Shown piece after piece: positions 35,805 through 44,955 of a stretch of 53,908 nt of DNA; position 1 is the first letter of the stretch; each line of letters begins with the position of its first letter. The notes under the pieces were generated by a model. That model made no database searches. It was not told the origin of the DNA and saw only the letters and a program-made list of their open reading frames with translations. The translations under genes and the position numbers were made by a program. The stretch is from Nitrospirae bacterium JdFR-81 (GTDB lineage Bacteria; Nitrospirota; Thermodesulfovibrionia; UBA6902). Where the stretch lies: positions 1-53,908 of the forward strand of contig MTOQ01000083.1 in assembly GCA_002011735.1 (NCBI GenBank). The letters are read 5' to 3'.

Positions 35805-37145
35805 CTACTTTTTACTACTTCCCAGACAGATACCTAAAAAAGCACAGTAAGGATAAAGGAGCGCTGGATTGTTAAGATTACCACCGAATGTATAAAAAAG
35901 GATTACCACTGTATATACACCAAGTGCCTTCGGGATTCCATGCCCTGATGCATCACTCCGTTCTTTTATTAATAAAAGCACAAATATCGTTATTATTAGT
36001 TCTGCAAAGGCCATCCCTCCGATAATACCCATCTCCGCAAGCAACTGGGGCCACAATTGATCCAGGCTACGAATCTCCCTGTATACTTCGTAAAAATTAT
36101 ATTCTTCATATATCGGGGAATTATACTTATATGCTACATCACCTCCAAACATCCCAGGACCTGCGCCAAGTAATGGATAATCCTTCCAGACCTGGTTTGA
36201 TATAAACATTGCATACTCCCTGAAAGATAGTTTATTTTGGCGCACAAGATAGGAACCTCTCTTCTGCATCTCTGCTTCTGAGATAGTATCTGTTTTCAAG
36301 GATACAACCAGTAATGTTAATGAAATCAATATAATAGACAATATAATACGCCATTTCATTTTATCAAAAGTTCTTGCAAGCATTACAAACAGCAATCCCG
36401 TGTATGCAACCCTTGAAATACTCAATAATACTCCCAATGTCAAAAATGCAATGACGAAAGGGTCCTTTTTATTGTAGGCAAATAAGTATATGCTTAATAC
36501 AAACAGGCAGAATAACCCGAAAAGGTTATAGTGGGAAAGCATCGAGGGCGTCCTATAAAGATAGAATCTCCAGTTACCAATCTCTTCTATATCAGGAATT
36601 CCAAACTTATTGAAAAGATAGCTGATGAGGTAGGTATCAGGAATAACAGGGTCCATATCAAGGATATATCTTGAATAAAGTGCCCAGACCTCCTGTAAGA
36701 GCGCAATAAATATAAGAAGGATAGATATTATTAAAAAGATTTTGTATAACCTCTTCATATCATCTCTTTTATCAAAAAAAGCGGCATATATAAAGATAAG
36801 AAGAAAGAATTTTATATAGCTGAATATTCCAAGAAGCGTTATCTTTAAGGGGTTACCATTAATAAATCCAGAGGCCATCCCTGTTGAAATCAACCCAATA
36901 ATCGGAATTGAAAGGACAAAGTAAAGTCGATATTGGTCCCTGCGATTTAATAATTTTATGAATGCAATCGGCAGAAACACAACAACGGTTAATTCATCAA
37001 TACGATTTAAGAATGTGGACAGATCAAGATTATTTAAGGCCGTGGAGACCTGGACAAATCTATACTGGAACAATATATATATCAATACTGCTGTTAACCA
37101 TATTCTGATAAGTTTATTTATAATAATGTCGGCTCTCAGAACCAA
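35805..37145 (-). CDS. O-antigen ligase/polymerase-family membrane protein (Wzy/WaaL type), paralogue B
   Basis: About eleven hydrophobic segments and, before the last ones, the large periplasmic loop with LLGAGPGMFGGDVAYKYNS and SLDQLWPQLLAEMGIIGG, the signature of the Wzy_C/O-antigen ligase family. These enzymes polymerise repeat units or attach chains to an acceptor. The start is a TTG at 37145, inside the end of the upstream paralogue, with GGGGAT seven bases before it; the 32-base overlap suggests coupling. It is clearly a tandem paralogue of the gene at 37114. Confidence 0.83.
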   Translation of the reverse strand: MVLRADIIINKLIRIWLTAVLIYILFQYRFVQVSTALNNLDLSTFLNRIDELTVVVFLPIAFIKLLNRRDQYRLYFVLSIPIIGLISTGMASGFINGNPLKITLLGIFSYIKFFLLIFIYAAFFDKRDDMKRLYKIFLIISILLIFIALLQEVWALYSRYILDMDPVIPDTYLISYLFNKFGIPDIEEIGNWRFYLYRTPSMLSHYNLFGLFCLFVLSIYLFAYNKKDPFVIAFLTLGVLLSISRVAYTGLLFVMLARTFDKMKWRIILSIILISLTLLVVSLKTDTISEAEMQKRGSYLVRQNKLSFREYAMFISNQVWKDYPLLGAGPGMFGGDVAYKYNSPIYEEYNFYEVYREIRSLDQLWPQLLAEMGIIGGMAFAELIITIFVLLLIKERSDASGHGIPKALGVYTVVILFYTFGGNLNNPALLYPYCAFLGICLGSSKK

Positions 37146-38406
37146 TTGCCATCCCCGCTATAGCAGAATAGGTGAATAATATAGATGTGATATTTAGACC
37201 CGTGTATAATGAATAAATAAAAATAATCAATGTAATTATCACAAGACCGGTAAACAAACCACTGATCTCCTCAGAAGATGACCATATCTTCAGTATCAAC
37301 AGAACAACAGTCAATGAAATAAACAACGAGGCAAAGGCCAATGTCCCCACGATTCCACATTCAGCCAAGATTTGGGGCCAGAACTGATCAATACTGCCAA
37401 AATTTCTTGCATAATCAATAAACTCTTCAGACAGGCCATATTTTTTATAGAGTGTGGAGTTATATCTCAATGAGACCTTCCCACCATATGTCCCTGGCCC
37501 AGCACCTAAGAAAAAATGATCTCTCCAGATGATAAGTGCAGTATCTCTCGTTGCGTTCCTAAATCTTATTAATTCTTCATTCCCGTAAAGCAATAATTGT
37601 TTTTCAAGATTGAGGTGTTTAAGGAGATTAACATCTTCAATTGAGAAGATCGCTATCATTATGATAATCAGCGGGATAAGAATCCAAATAAACCACCTCC
37701 TCTTTTGTAACTGTGACACCCCTAAAATCATCAATCCGGTATAAGCAATCCTTGATACACTGGTCAGTATCCCTGATATGAGCGACAGAGAAAACAGGTA
37801 TCTTGGTTTATCAGAGATACTCAAATAGATCGTAAGTATAACCAGACAATATAACCCGAATACATTGGGGTTATGCATGAGTGATGTCGTCCTGTATACA
37901 CCAAGCCTCCATGACTGATCATCCAGATTCGAATAGACACGAAGGACATATCTGCCTGATAATGCCCATAATTCCTGAGAGATTGCGATAAAACCAAGTG
38001 CAACTGCTACCATCAGGAGTATGTTAAACAGCTTCTTGAAATCCTTTATATCGCGTATAAAGGATGCATAAATAAAGAGGACAAGGAAGTTCTTTACATA
38101 ATCAAAAATCCCAAGTGATGTTATGAATATCGAATTTCCATTACTCAGACCGGAGACAAGCCCTGATATAGAAAATATAATAATGGGAGACAGTAATATC
38201 ATGAATAAACGATCAGGGAATTCCCTCTTCCTGTAAAACTTCAGTACCGCAAGTGGTATAAAAATGATAACCGTTATCTCGTCAAGATAACTTATAAAAT
38301 TTCCAGCCTCCCTGCTAACTGGAAGCAGTATCTTAACAATCTTCCTCTGGAAAGGAAGGAATATAAGGATAATGAAAAGCCAGTATCTTATGATAAGTTC
38401 TATCAT
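37114..38406 (-). CDS. O-antigen ligase/polymerase-family membrane protein (Wzy/WaaL type), paralogue A
   Basis: The topology matches its downstream neighbour: about eleven hydrophobic segments, the loop FLGAGPGTYGGKVSLRYNS, and SIDQFWPQILAECGIVG. Both also share a segment of the type SRxAYTGLM at the middle of the chain. The four-base overlap with the GT4 gene upstream and the 32-base overlap with paralogue B tie the three together. One copy could act as chain polymerase and the other as ligase, or each could serve a different repeat unit; the sequence alone does not say which. Confidence 0.83.
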   Translation of the reverse strand: MIELIIRYWLFIILIFLPFQRKIVKILLPVSREAGNFISYLDEITVIIFIPLAVLKFYRKREFPDRLFMILLSPIIIFSISGLVSGLSNGNSIFITSLGIFDYVKNFLVLFIYASFIRDIKDFKKLFNILLMVAVALGFIAISQELWALSGRYVLRVYSNLDDQSWRLGVYRTTSLMHNPNVFGLYCLVILTIYLSISDKPRYLFSLSLISGILTSVSRIAYTGLMILGVSQLQKRRWFIWILIPLIIIMIAIFSIEDVNLLKHLNLEKQLLLYGNEELIRFRNATRDTALIIWRDHFFLGAGPGTYGGKVSLRYNSTLYKKYGLSEEFIDYARNFGSIDQFWPQILAECGIVGTLAFASLFISLTVVLLILKIWSSSEEISGLFTGLVIITLIIFIYSLYTGLNITSILFTYSAIAGMAIGSESRHYYK

Positions 38407-39644
38407 CGTCCTTGCCCAGAAAGTAATTTATTATATAAAGATATCAGTCTCTCATAATACCTCTCAGCATTTAATACATCGTATACAAATCTCCTCGCAT
38501 TTTCACCCATTTCGGTGGCTATATCAGGATTCCTCAACAAATACTCAATAGTAGCGATTAAATCATCTCTGTCCCCCATCTCAAACAACAGACCCCTCTC
38601 GGTATCACTTATCAACTCTGGTAATCCCCCTATATTTGAACCTACTACAGCCTTGCCACAGGCAAACGCCTCTATTACAGCAAAGGGATAGTTTTCATAC
38701 CATTCAGAGGGCACAACAACAAACCTGCTTCCTTTTATATAATTCAGGACTTCATCATGACTCAGGTGTCCAAGAAATTCAATCCTGTCAATCTTGCGCG
38801 ATCTCACACGCTCAATCATCTCCTCCCTCATGGGACCCTCTCCGATTATCTTCAATTTAATCTCCGTATTTAACGACATCACTGTATCGATCAATGTCCT
38901 TACCCCCTTCTCCTGGGAAATCCTGCCAATGTAAAGAAAGTAATTATCAGATTGGAAACCATTGACCAGAGAGGGAGCATCTATAAAATGATATAGACAC
39001 ACAATCCTCTTCTCTTCAAATCCGTATTCAATCAACTTCTCCTTCAGAAACCTGCTTGGAGCTATAAATACATCCACAAGCTCATTAACCCTTGTGAGTC
39101 TGTGTATCGTGGTCTCTACCCCTGCCATGAGGCTTGCAAGAAAAGAGTTCTTCTTGCACCTAACCAGTGGTGGCCAGAAATACTTCCTCTTCTTACACCT
39201 CTCACATATCCTCCCATTTGCAAGAAATGAGGTGTTTGGACAGATGAGTGTATAGTCATGCAATGTCCACACAATCGGAATCTTACATTTTTTTAATGGA
39301 TAAAAGATAGAAGGGGTTATATGGTGGTGTATATTGTTTATATGGGCTATATCAGGCCTTACATCTCTTATGAGATCCCTTATCTTTCTCTCTGCCTCTC
39401 TGGAATACACGGTCCGACTCAATACCTTGAGTCCGGAGACGAGACTTATATTCCTCATCTCCTCTTCATAATCTATGTAACTGACAAAATACCTCGAATA
39501 TTCTGAGGCAAAGTTCTTTGGATGATGCATAGAGAACACAATAACCTCATGCCCCTTCTGCTCAAGCAAACGTTTAAGGGCGAACATATAGGTACAGTCC
39601 CCTCCACGGTTATAATAGAAATTGTTAATTAGCAAAATCCTCAT
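38403..39644 (-). CDS. GT4 family glycosyltransferase, tandem paralogue A
   Basis: The N-terminal GT-B domain begins MRILLINNFYYNRGGDCTYMF and contains IPIVWTLHDYTLICPN. A cysteine-rich insert (CERCKKRKYFW and RCKKNS) spans about residues 140-170, as in several capsule GT4 enzymes. The C-terminal donor domain has YIGRISQEKGVRTLID and the EX7E region PSEWYENYPFAVIEAFACG. It transfers a sugar to a lipid-linked chain in the cytoplasm. The gene overlaps the end of paralogue B by 20 bases. Part of it is almost identical to paralogue B at the DNA level, while the rest is much more divergent. Confidence 0.88.
   Translation of the reverse strand: MRILLINNFYYNRGGDCTYMFALKRLLEQKGHEVIVFSMHHPKNFASEYSRYFVSYIDYEEEMRNISLVSGLKVLSRTVYSREAERKIRDLIRDVRPDIAHINNIHHHITPSIFYPLKKCKIPIVWTLHDYTLICPNTSFLANGRICERCKKRKYFWPPLVRCKKNSFLASLMAGVETTIHRLTRVNELVDVFIAPSRFLKEKLIEYGFEEKRIVCLYHFIDAPSLVNGFQSDNYFLYIGRISQEKGVRTLIDTVMSLNTEIKLKIIGEGPMREEMIERVRSRKIDRIEFLGHLSHDEVLNYIKGSRFVVVPSEWYENYPFAVIEAFACGKAVVGSNIGGLPELISDTERGLLFEMGDRDDLIATIEYLLRNPDIATEMGENARRFVYDVLNAERYYERLISLYNKLLSGQGR
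39061..39249. repeat. Near-identical block shared by GT4 paralogues, copy A
   Basis: These 189 bases align without gaps to 40295-40483 with four mismatches by eye. They encode the cysteine-rich insert and following helix of the GT4 protein. Flanking sequence diverges sharply, as expected for a gene-conversion tract. Confidence 0.85.
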
Positions 39645-40878
39645 CTTTATTTTTTAACAGCTCCTCATAAATCTTTATTAATCTCTCATAATACACATCC
39701 CCATTGAGCTGATTTTTTATAAATTCCCTTGCATCTCTGCCCATTGTCCTTGCCTTGTTTGGATGTTTCATAAAAAATCTTATCTTGAGACTGAGGTTTT
39801 CTACATCACCAGGTGGAAAGAGTAGGCCTGTTTGCCAGTTCCTTACTATCTCTGGTATGCCACCAATCCTTGAGGCAATTACTGGTTTACCACATGCAAA
39901 TGCCTCAATGATCGAATACGGAAAGTTTTCATAGCATTCTGACGGAAGCACAAGAAACCTTGCCCTTTTGAGAAATTTTATAACCTCATCGTGACTTTTA
40001 TGCCCTAAAAATTCGATTCTCGCCCTGTGATCTCTATCTTGGACATAAGCCAACATCTCTTCCTTCAAAGGGCCTTCACCAATAATCCTGAGTCTTCCCG
40101 TATCTGCCATGAGGGCAGCATCTATAAGGGTCCTTATCCCCTTCTCAAAAGATATCCTACCAATATATAGATAATAATCATCCTCCTTAACACCATCCTC
40201 TGAGATCTCAATATTAGAAAAGTTATTTAGTGAGACAATCCTTTCTGGATCAAAACCATATTCTATTAACTTATTTTTTAAAAACTCGCTCGGTGCTATA
40301 AATACATCCACAAGCTCATTAACCCTCATGAGTCTGTGTATCGTGGTCTCTATCCCTGCCATGAGGCTTGCAAGAAAAGAGTTCTTCTTGCACCTAACCA
40401 GTGGTGGCCAGAAATACTTCCTCTTCTTACACCTCTCACATATCCTCCCATTTGCAAGAAACGAGGTGTTTGGACAGATGAGTACAAAATCATGCAGTGT
40501 CCAGACAATGGGAATCTTATTTCTTTTTAGTGGATAGAATATAGAAGGGGTTATATGATGATGGATGTTCTGGAGATGGGCTATATCCGGTTGTTCATCC
40601 TCTATCAATCTCTCCATCTTTCTCATAGCTTCAAGTGAAAACACAGCCCTGCTCAGGACCTCGAAGCCTGTTGAGATGCTTATCTTCTTAACGGCTTGAT
40701 CATAGTTTATGTAGTTGACAAAGTATCTTGAATAAGGAGAGTCAAAATTGAGCGGGTGATGCATAGAAAAAACGATAACTTTGTGCCCCTTCTCCTCCAA
40801 GAGCCTCTTGAGTGAGAACATATATGTACAGTCACCACCACGGTTATAATAGAAATTACTGACTATCAGGATCTTCAT
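39625..40878 (-). CDS. GT4 family glycosyltransferase, tandem paralogue B
   Basis: It opens MKILIVSNFYYNRGGDCTYMF and carries the same cysteine-rich insert as paralogue A. The donor domain has YIGRISFEKGIRTLID and PSECYENFPYSIIEAFACG. Outside the conserved block I judge the two proteins to share about half their residues. It follows the membrane phosphatase-fold gene by 32 bases. As tandem enzymes they may add two related sugars in sequence. Confidence 0.88.
   Translation of the reverse strand: MKILIVSNFYYNRGGDCTYMFSLKRLLEEKGHKVIVFSMHHPLNFDSPYSRYFVNYINYDQAVKKISISTGFEVLSRAVFSLEAMRKMERLIEDEQPDIAHLQNIHHHITPSIFYPLKRNKIPIVWTLHDFVLICPNTSFLANGRICERCKKRKYFWPPLVRCKKNSFLASLMAGIETTIHRLMRVNELVDVFIAPSEFLKNKLIEYGFDPERIVSLNNFSNIEISEDGVKEDDYYLYIGRISFEKGIRTLIDAALMADTGRLRIIGEGPLKEEMLAYVQDRDHRARIEFLGHKSHDEVIKFLKRARFLVLPSECYENFPYSIIEAFACGKPVIASRIGGIPEIVRNWQTGLLFPPGDVENLSLKIRFFMKHPNKARTMGRDAREFIKNQLNGDVYYERLIKIYEELLKNKDEDFAN
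40295..40483. repeat. Near-identical block shared by GT4 paralogues, copy B
   Basis: This is the partner of 39061-39249, at a constant offset of 1234 bases, with four mismatches in 189 bases. It is a direct repeat within tandem genes on the same strand. Confidence 0.85.
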
Positions 40879-40910
40879 AATATTAAAAAGAATCCATGGG
40901 ATTCAGGGGC

Positions 40911-42890
40911 TTATCCTTTATAGCCCAGAATCTTTTCATTTGCCTTTTTCAGATTTAATTTAATAAGAGATAAAAGGCGTCTGGAGATATCAGGCTCTTC
41001 ATTAAATATATTATGCAATTCATCAGGGTCTTCTTTAAGATTAAACAGCAAGGATTCATCTCTATCAAGGTAATGAATTAACTTATACTCCCCTTCCCAT
41101 ACAGCGAAAGTCCCTTTAGTAATCTCGTGCCCACGAGTGGCCTGTCCCTCAAGGGACATAGAGAAGATGGGCACAGGAGGCAACCGTCTGCCTCGCATTA
41201 GAGGAACCAATGAACGACCCTCCATCCATGGTGGTATAGGTATACCTGCCAGATCCAGTATAGTAGCAGGAATGTCTATCTGTTCTACCAGATCATCTAT
41301 AATTCTTCCCCTCATCTGGTTAGGCTCTTTTATGATAAGCGGTATATGAGTCATCTGCTCGTATAGATAAGGCCCTGCATGCCCTATAAAGGCATGAGAG
41401 AAACTTTCTCCGTGATCTGCGGATAAGATGATCACCGTGTTCTTCAATCTGTCCCTCTTTGCGAGCTCCTTTATGAAACTCTCAAACTGCTCATCACAGT
41501 ATCTTATAAATTCATCGTATCGCGACATCAATGTGTCTGCAATAGGCCGTATATCCTCAGGAAACTTTTTGTATTTAAATCTATAATCAAAGGTACTATG
41601 CCATGCCCTCCTCTGAGTCTTAAATGTGGTAAGTCTTGGTGAAGAATCAAACAATCCCTTGTATGGCTGTGGAGGTAAATAAGGATAATGGGGTGGATAG
41701 ATATGTAGCCAGGCAAAAAACGGTTCAGGGGGATTACCATCAAGAACATTTAAAAATCTGTTGAAGACCTTCTCTGGAGGATATGTGGTCTTAGATATAT
41801 CCCCTGATATTCCACGTGTTAACCTATCGAGTATAAAGTCCTCTTTTATAATCCAGTCGTGTAACCGGATCTTGTAACCAAATATACGCATGAGCAGGTT
41901 ATCAATAATCCCTATCAACGACGTTGGGGAGGTCAATTCACTCGGAAGAGGCGCAACATCAAAACTGTTATGAATATCTAATAGTTTAACCGAAGCAAGG
42001 CCATTCTGGATGAACGCCATATTATAATAACCGTTTTTCTTTAATAGTAATGGCAGGTTCTCCACCTCACTCTTTAATGGCTTAACACCATATTCAACAT
42101 GATATGTCTGGTGAGTCCACAGCCTTTTGCCTGTCATAAGACTGGTCACTGTTGGTGTGGTGATATTGCTTTCAGAATATGCCCTCATAAATAATGAGGC
42201 ACTCTTTGCCCACTCCTTTATAAAAGGAGTGGTTGGTCTGCTGTATCCATAAACGGACATATTCTGAGCTGTCAGGGCATCAAAGGTTATCAGGATAAAA
42301 TTTGGACGCCCTCCATCCATCCTGGGCGAATAGAATGTTTCCTCTGACGATGTATAACCTGTGTCTTTTATCCATGTGTGATAGACAACGATAGGGATAG
42401 AGAGAACAAACCATAGGGTGGATAACCATACTAAAGGCGTGATACGATCCTGTATGATATCAATCAATCGTTTCGATTTGTTACGAAGGAACCATGTTGT
42501 GAGTGTGGCTACAAGCAGGATTAGCAACAACACCATCTGTTTTAATTGAACAGTCACCTGTGTATGTGGCCAGTTCAGTCTTTTAACTGCCCATATACCA
42601 CCACTCAAGAATACAAATATCGCTGTAAATATAATCAAATCCTCCAATTTTATCTTTATTCTCAATTTGAAAGATATCCACTCAAAAAACCTGAGCACCA
42701 GGAAAACCATAAGTCCTGTAAAAAAGGCTATTAAGCTCCACAGGGTCATCGCCAGTGCCACACTCGGTATAAAATCAGAGAATGAGGCATAATATCTGAA
42801 GCCATCCCATCTGTAAAAGGCGTCTCCCAAGAGGTAGAGTGAAAATACCACAAAGACCAAACGAAATACTCTCCAGAAAGAAAATTCCAT
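40911..42890 (-). CDS. Membrane alkaline-phosphatase-superfamily enzyme with catalytic Thr (sulfatase fold), paralogue 1
   Basis: Five hydrophobic helices (about residues 8-170) anchor a large external domain of the sulfatase/alkaline-phosphatase fold. The metal Asp204 is in ITFDALTAQNMSVYGY, SADHGES gives the later Asp-His pair, and GHAGP a further His. At the catalytic position, the sulfatase pattern C/S-x-P-S-R is replaced by TTPTV, so Thr244 sits where the formylglycine precursor would be and the Arg is absent. Threonine nucleophiles are known in LtaS and phosphoethanolamine transferases, so a phosphotransferase or phosphodiesterase acting on the glycan is likelier than a sulfatase. It is the most diverged of three paralogues. 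Confidence 0.82.
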   Translation of the reverse strand: MEFSFWRVFRLVFVVFSLYLLGDAFYRWDGFRYYASFSDFIPSVALAMTLWSLIAFFTGLMVFLVLRFFEWISFKLRIKIKLEDLIIFTAIFVFLSGGIWAVKRLNWPHTQVTVQLKQMVLLLILLVATLTTWFLRNKSKRLIDIIQDRITPLVWLSTLWFVLSIPIVVYHTWIKDTGYTSSEETFYSPRMDGGRPNFILITFDALTAQNMSVYGYSRPTTPFIKEWAKSASLFMRAYSESNITTPTVTSLMTGKRLWTHQTYHVEYGVKPLKSEVENLPLLLKKNGYYNMAFIQNGLASVKLLDIHNSFDVAPLPSELTSPTSLIGIIDNLLMRIFGYKIRLHDWIIKEDFILDRLTRGISGDISKTTYPPEKVFNRFLNVLDGNPPEPFFAWLHIYPPHYPYLPPQPYKGLFDSSPRLTTFKTQRRAWHSTFDYRFKYKKFPEDIRPIADTLMSRYDEFIRYCDEQFESFIKELAKRDRLKNTVIILSADHGESFSHAFIGHAGPYLYEQMTHIPLIIKEPNQMRGRIIDDLVEQIDIPATILDLAGIPIPPWMEGRSLVPLMRGRRLPPVPIFSMSLEGQATRGHEITKGTFAVWEGEYKLIHYLDRDESLLFNLKEDPDELHNIFNEEPDISRRLLSLIKLNLKKANEKILGYKG

Positions 42891-42915
42891 AATTCTCTCC
42901 TCTCCCTATTATTTC

Positions 42916-44955
42916 CTATTCCTCTATGCCAATCCGTTCATTGACTGTTTTAAGATTTTCCTTAATCAATTCAAGAAGGTGCCGACCTATATCAGGCTTA
43001 TCATCAAAGATGTTATTTACATTATAAGGGTCTTTCTTTAAATTAAAAAGCATCACTTCTCCGTTCTCTGTATTGTAAGCCAGCTTATAGTCCCCTTCCC
43101 AAACAACAAAGATTCCCTTGGTAATCTTTTGTCCTCGAGCAGGATTCCGCAACAAAGACATGGAAAATGCAGGTCTTGATGGAAGGTCTCCGCCCCGGAG
43201 TAGAGGAACAAGGGAACGACCCTCCATCCATGAAGGTATGGGTATACCTGCCAAATCCAGTATAGTGGCAGGAATGTCTATCTGTTCTACTAGATCATTT
43301 ATTACTCGTCCCTGTGTCTGACCAGGTTCTTTTATGATAAGCGGGATACGAGTTATCTCCTCACTTAGGCCTCCTCCATACAGCCACTTACAACATCTTT
43401 GTGTAGCATGGCATCGCGCTATGTTCTCTCTAAATTCTCCTCCATGTCCTACATGATACGGTCTGAACGCTTCTCCATGGTCTGAAGAGATAATAATAAC
43501 GGTATCTTCTAATTTATTCCGCCTTTTTAACTGAGAAATAAAATGTTCAAATTCTTTATCACAATATCTTATAAACTCATCATATCGCGCCTCAAGGATA
43601 CTAATGATTTTTTGTATTTCTTGTAGAGAAATTTGGCCATGACAATACATGAATATTTTTTTGTCCCTTTCTCGCCATTGGCTCTTTCTTGAATTAAGTG
43701 TTGATGAAGAATTGAACAATCCCATATATGGCTTGGGGGGCAGATAGGGTCCATGGGGAGGGAGCAGATGAATCCATGCAAAAAAGGGTTCGGGAGGATT
43801 ACTGTCAATGATCTCAAGAAATCTGTTGAAAGCCTTCTCAGGCGGAACCGTTGTTGTGTAAACATCCCGAGACAATACCTCGAGATATTCCCCGAGAATG
43901 AAATCCTCCTTCACAATCCAGTTATATAATCGAATCTTCTCCCCGAACAATATATACATGTACTTTTCCACAATCTTTCGCAATGTGACCGGATTACTAA
44001 ATTCTACAGCAAGAGGGGCAACATCAAAACTATCAGCAATCCCTAATGCATCAACTGAGGCAAGGATGTTTGCAATAAATGCCATGTTATAATAACCATT
44101 ATTCTTCAGGACATACGCCAGATTCTCTGTGCTACCTTTAACAGGCCTTCGTGCATCATCAAGATGATATCTCTGATGTGTCCATACCCTCTTGCCTGTC
44201 ATAAGACTTGTGGTTGTCGGGATTGTATAGCCACTCTCAGCCTCAACCCATTTGAATACCGAGGCATTCTTTGCCCATTCACTGATAAAGGGTGTGGTGT
44301 CTCTATGATAACCATATACAGACATATTCCGTGCGCTCAGGGCATCAAATGTAATAAGGATGATATTGGGCCTCTCCTCTCCCTTCCCCAAGGACACGGA
44401 AATCGCATGAGATTTCTTCTCCACCGGCTGTTTTAACCAGGTATGATAGGCAACAAGAGGTACCGAAATCATTACAAAAACACCAAAAAGCCACACAAGA
44501 GGAGTTATTCGCTCCTCAATAAAATCACTCAGCCGCCTGGCCTTGCTTCTGAAAATCCAGGTAAGGAATATAGAAGCAAAAAATACATATAATAGTATTG
44601 ATCGCACAAATGAAACCTCAGGCCGGTATAACTGCTTAACACCATAAACCACGCCTGTAGATAACAGCAGTACAAATGGAAACATCACAAGATACTCGAA
44701 CTTAAACCTTAATCCTACAGGCTTGCACAGGATCTCAAGTATCCTCAAACTCACAAACACCACCAAGGCTATAAAAGCAGCCACCAGAGTCCACAGGATA
44801 CTCACCAGTGCCACGCTCGGGATAAAATCAACAAATGACGCATAATACCTGAAGCCATCCCATCTGTAAAAGGCATCCCTCAAGAGGTAGAGAGAGAATA
44901 CCACAAAGATCAAACGGAATATCCTCCAGAAAGAAAATTCACTTGAGGACATCAA
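42916..44955 (-). CDS. Membrane alkaline-phosphatase-superfamily enzyme with catalytic Thr, paralogue 2
   Basis: The layout matches its neighbours: five N-terminal helices beginning with FSFWRIFRLIFVVFSLYLL, then the external domain with ITFDALSARNMSVYGY (Asp204) and TIPTTTSLMTGK (Thr244 at the sulfatase Cys/Ser site, no Arg). Between the HVGHGG metal ligand and the conserved segment TRIPLIIKEP it carries an insertion of about 20 residues with three cysteines (ARCHATQRCC) that the other two copies lack. The length is 679 residues. The start overlaps the stop of the phosphodiesterase gene by four bases. Confidence 0.82.
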   Translation of the reverse strand: MMSSSEFSFWRIFRLIFVVFSLYLLRDAFYRWDGFRYYASFVDFIPSVALVSILWTLVAAFIALVVFVSLRILEILCKPVGLRFKFEYLVMFPFVLLLSTGVVYGVKQLYRPEVSFVRSILLYVFFASIFLTWIFRSKARRLSDFIEERITPLVWLFGVFVMISVPLVAYHTWLKQPVEKKSHAISVSLGKGEERPNIILITFDALSARNMSVYGYHRDTTPFISEWAKNASVFKWVEAESGYTIPTTTSLMTGKRVWTHQRYHLDDARRPVKGSTENLAYVLKNNGYYNMAFIANILASVDALGIADSFDVAPLAVEFSNPVTLRKIVEKYMYILFGEKIRLYNWIVKEDFILGEYLEVLSRDVYTTTVPPEKAFNRFLEIIDSNPPEPFFAWIHLLPPHGPYLPPKPYMGLFNSSSTLNSRKSQWRERDKKIFMYCHGQISLQEIQKIISILEARYDEFIRYCDKEFEHFISQLKRRNKLEDTVIIISSDHGEAFRPYHVGHGGEFRENIARCHATQRCCKWLYGGGLSEEITRIPLIIKEPGQTQGRVINDLVEQIDIPATILDLAGIPIPSWMEGRSLVPLLRGGDLPSRPAFSMSLLRNPARGQKITKGIFVVWEGDYKLAYNTENGEVMLFNLKKDPYNVNNIFDDKPDIGRHLLELIKENLKTVNERIGIEE
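44282..44352. repeat. Near-identical block shared by AP-superfamily paralogues 2 and 3, copy in paralogue 2
   Basis: These 71 bases match 47681-47751 at 70 positions by eye, third codon positions included. They encode the start of the catalytic domain around the metal Asp204, extending to the PFI-EWA helix. Confidence 0.75.

Noticed and set aside
39061-40483. The near-identical GT4 block as a mobile element or CRISPR-like repeat
   Set aside because: It is in frame within both genes at homologous positions, lacks terminal repeats and has only two copies, so it is paralogue homogenisation.
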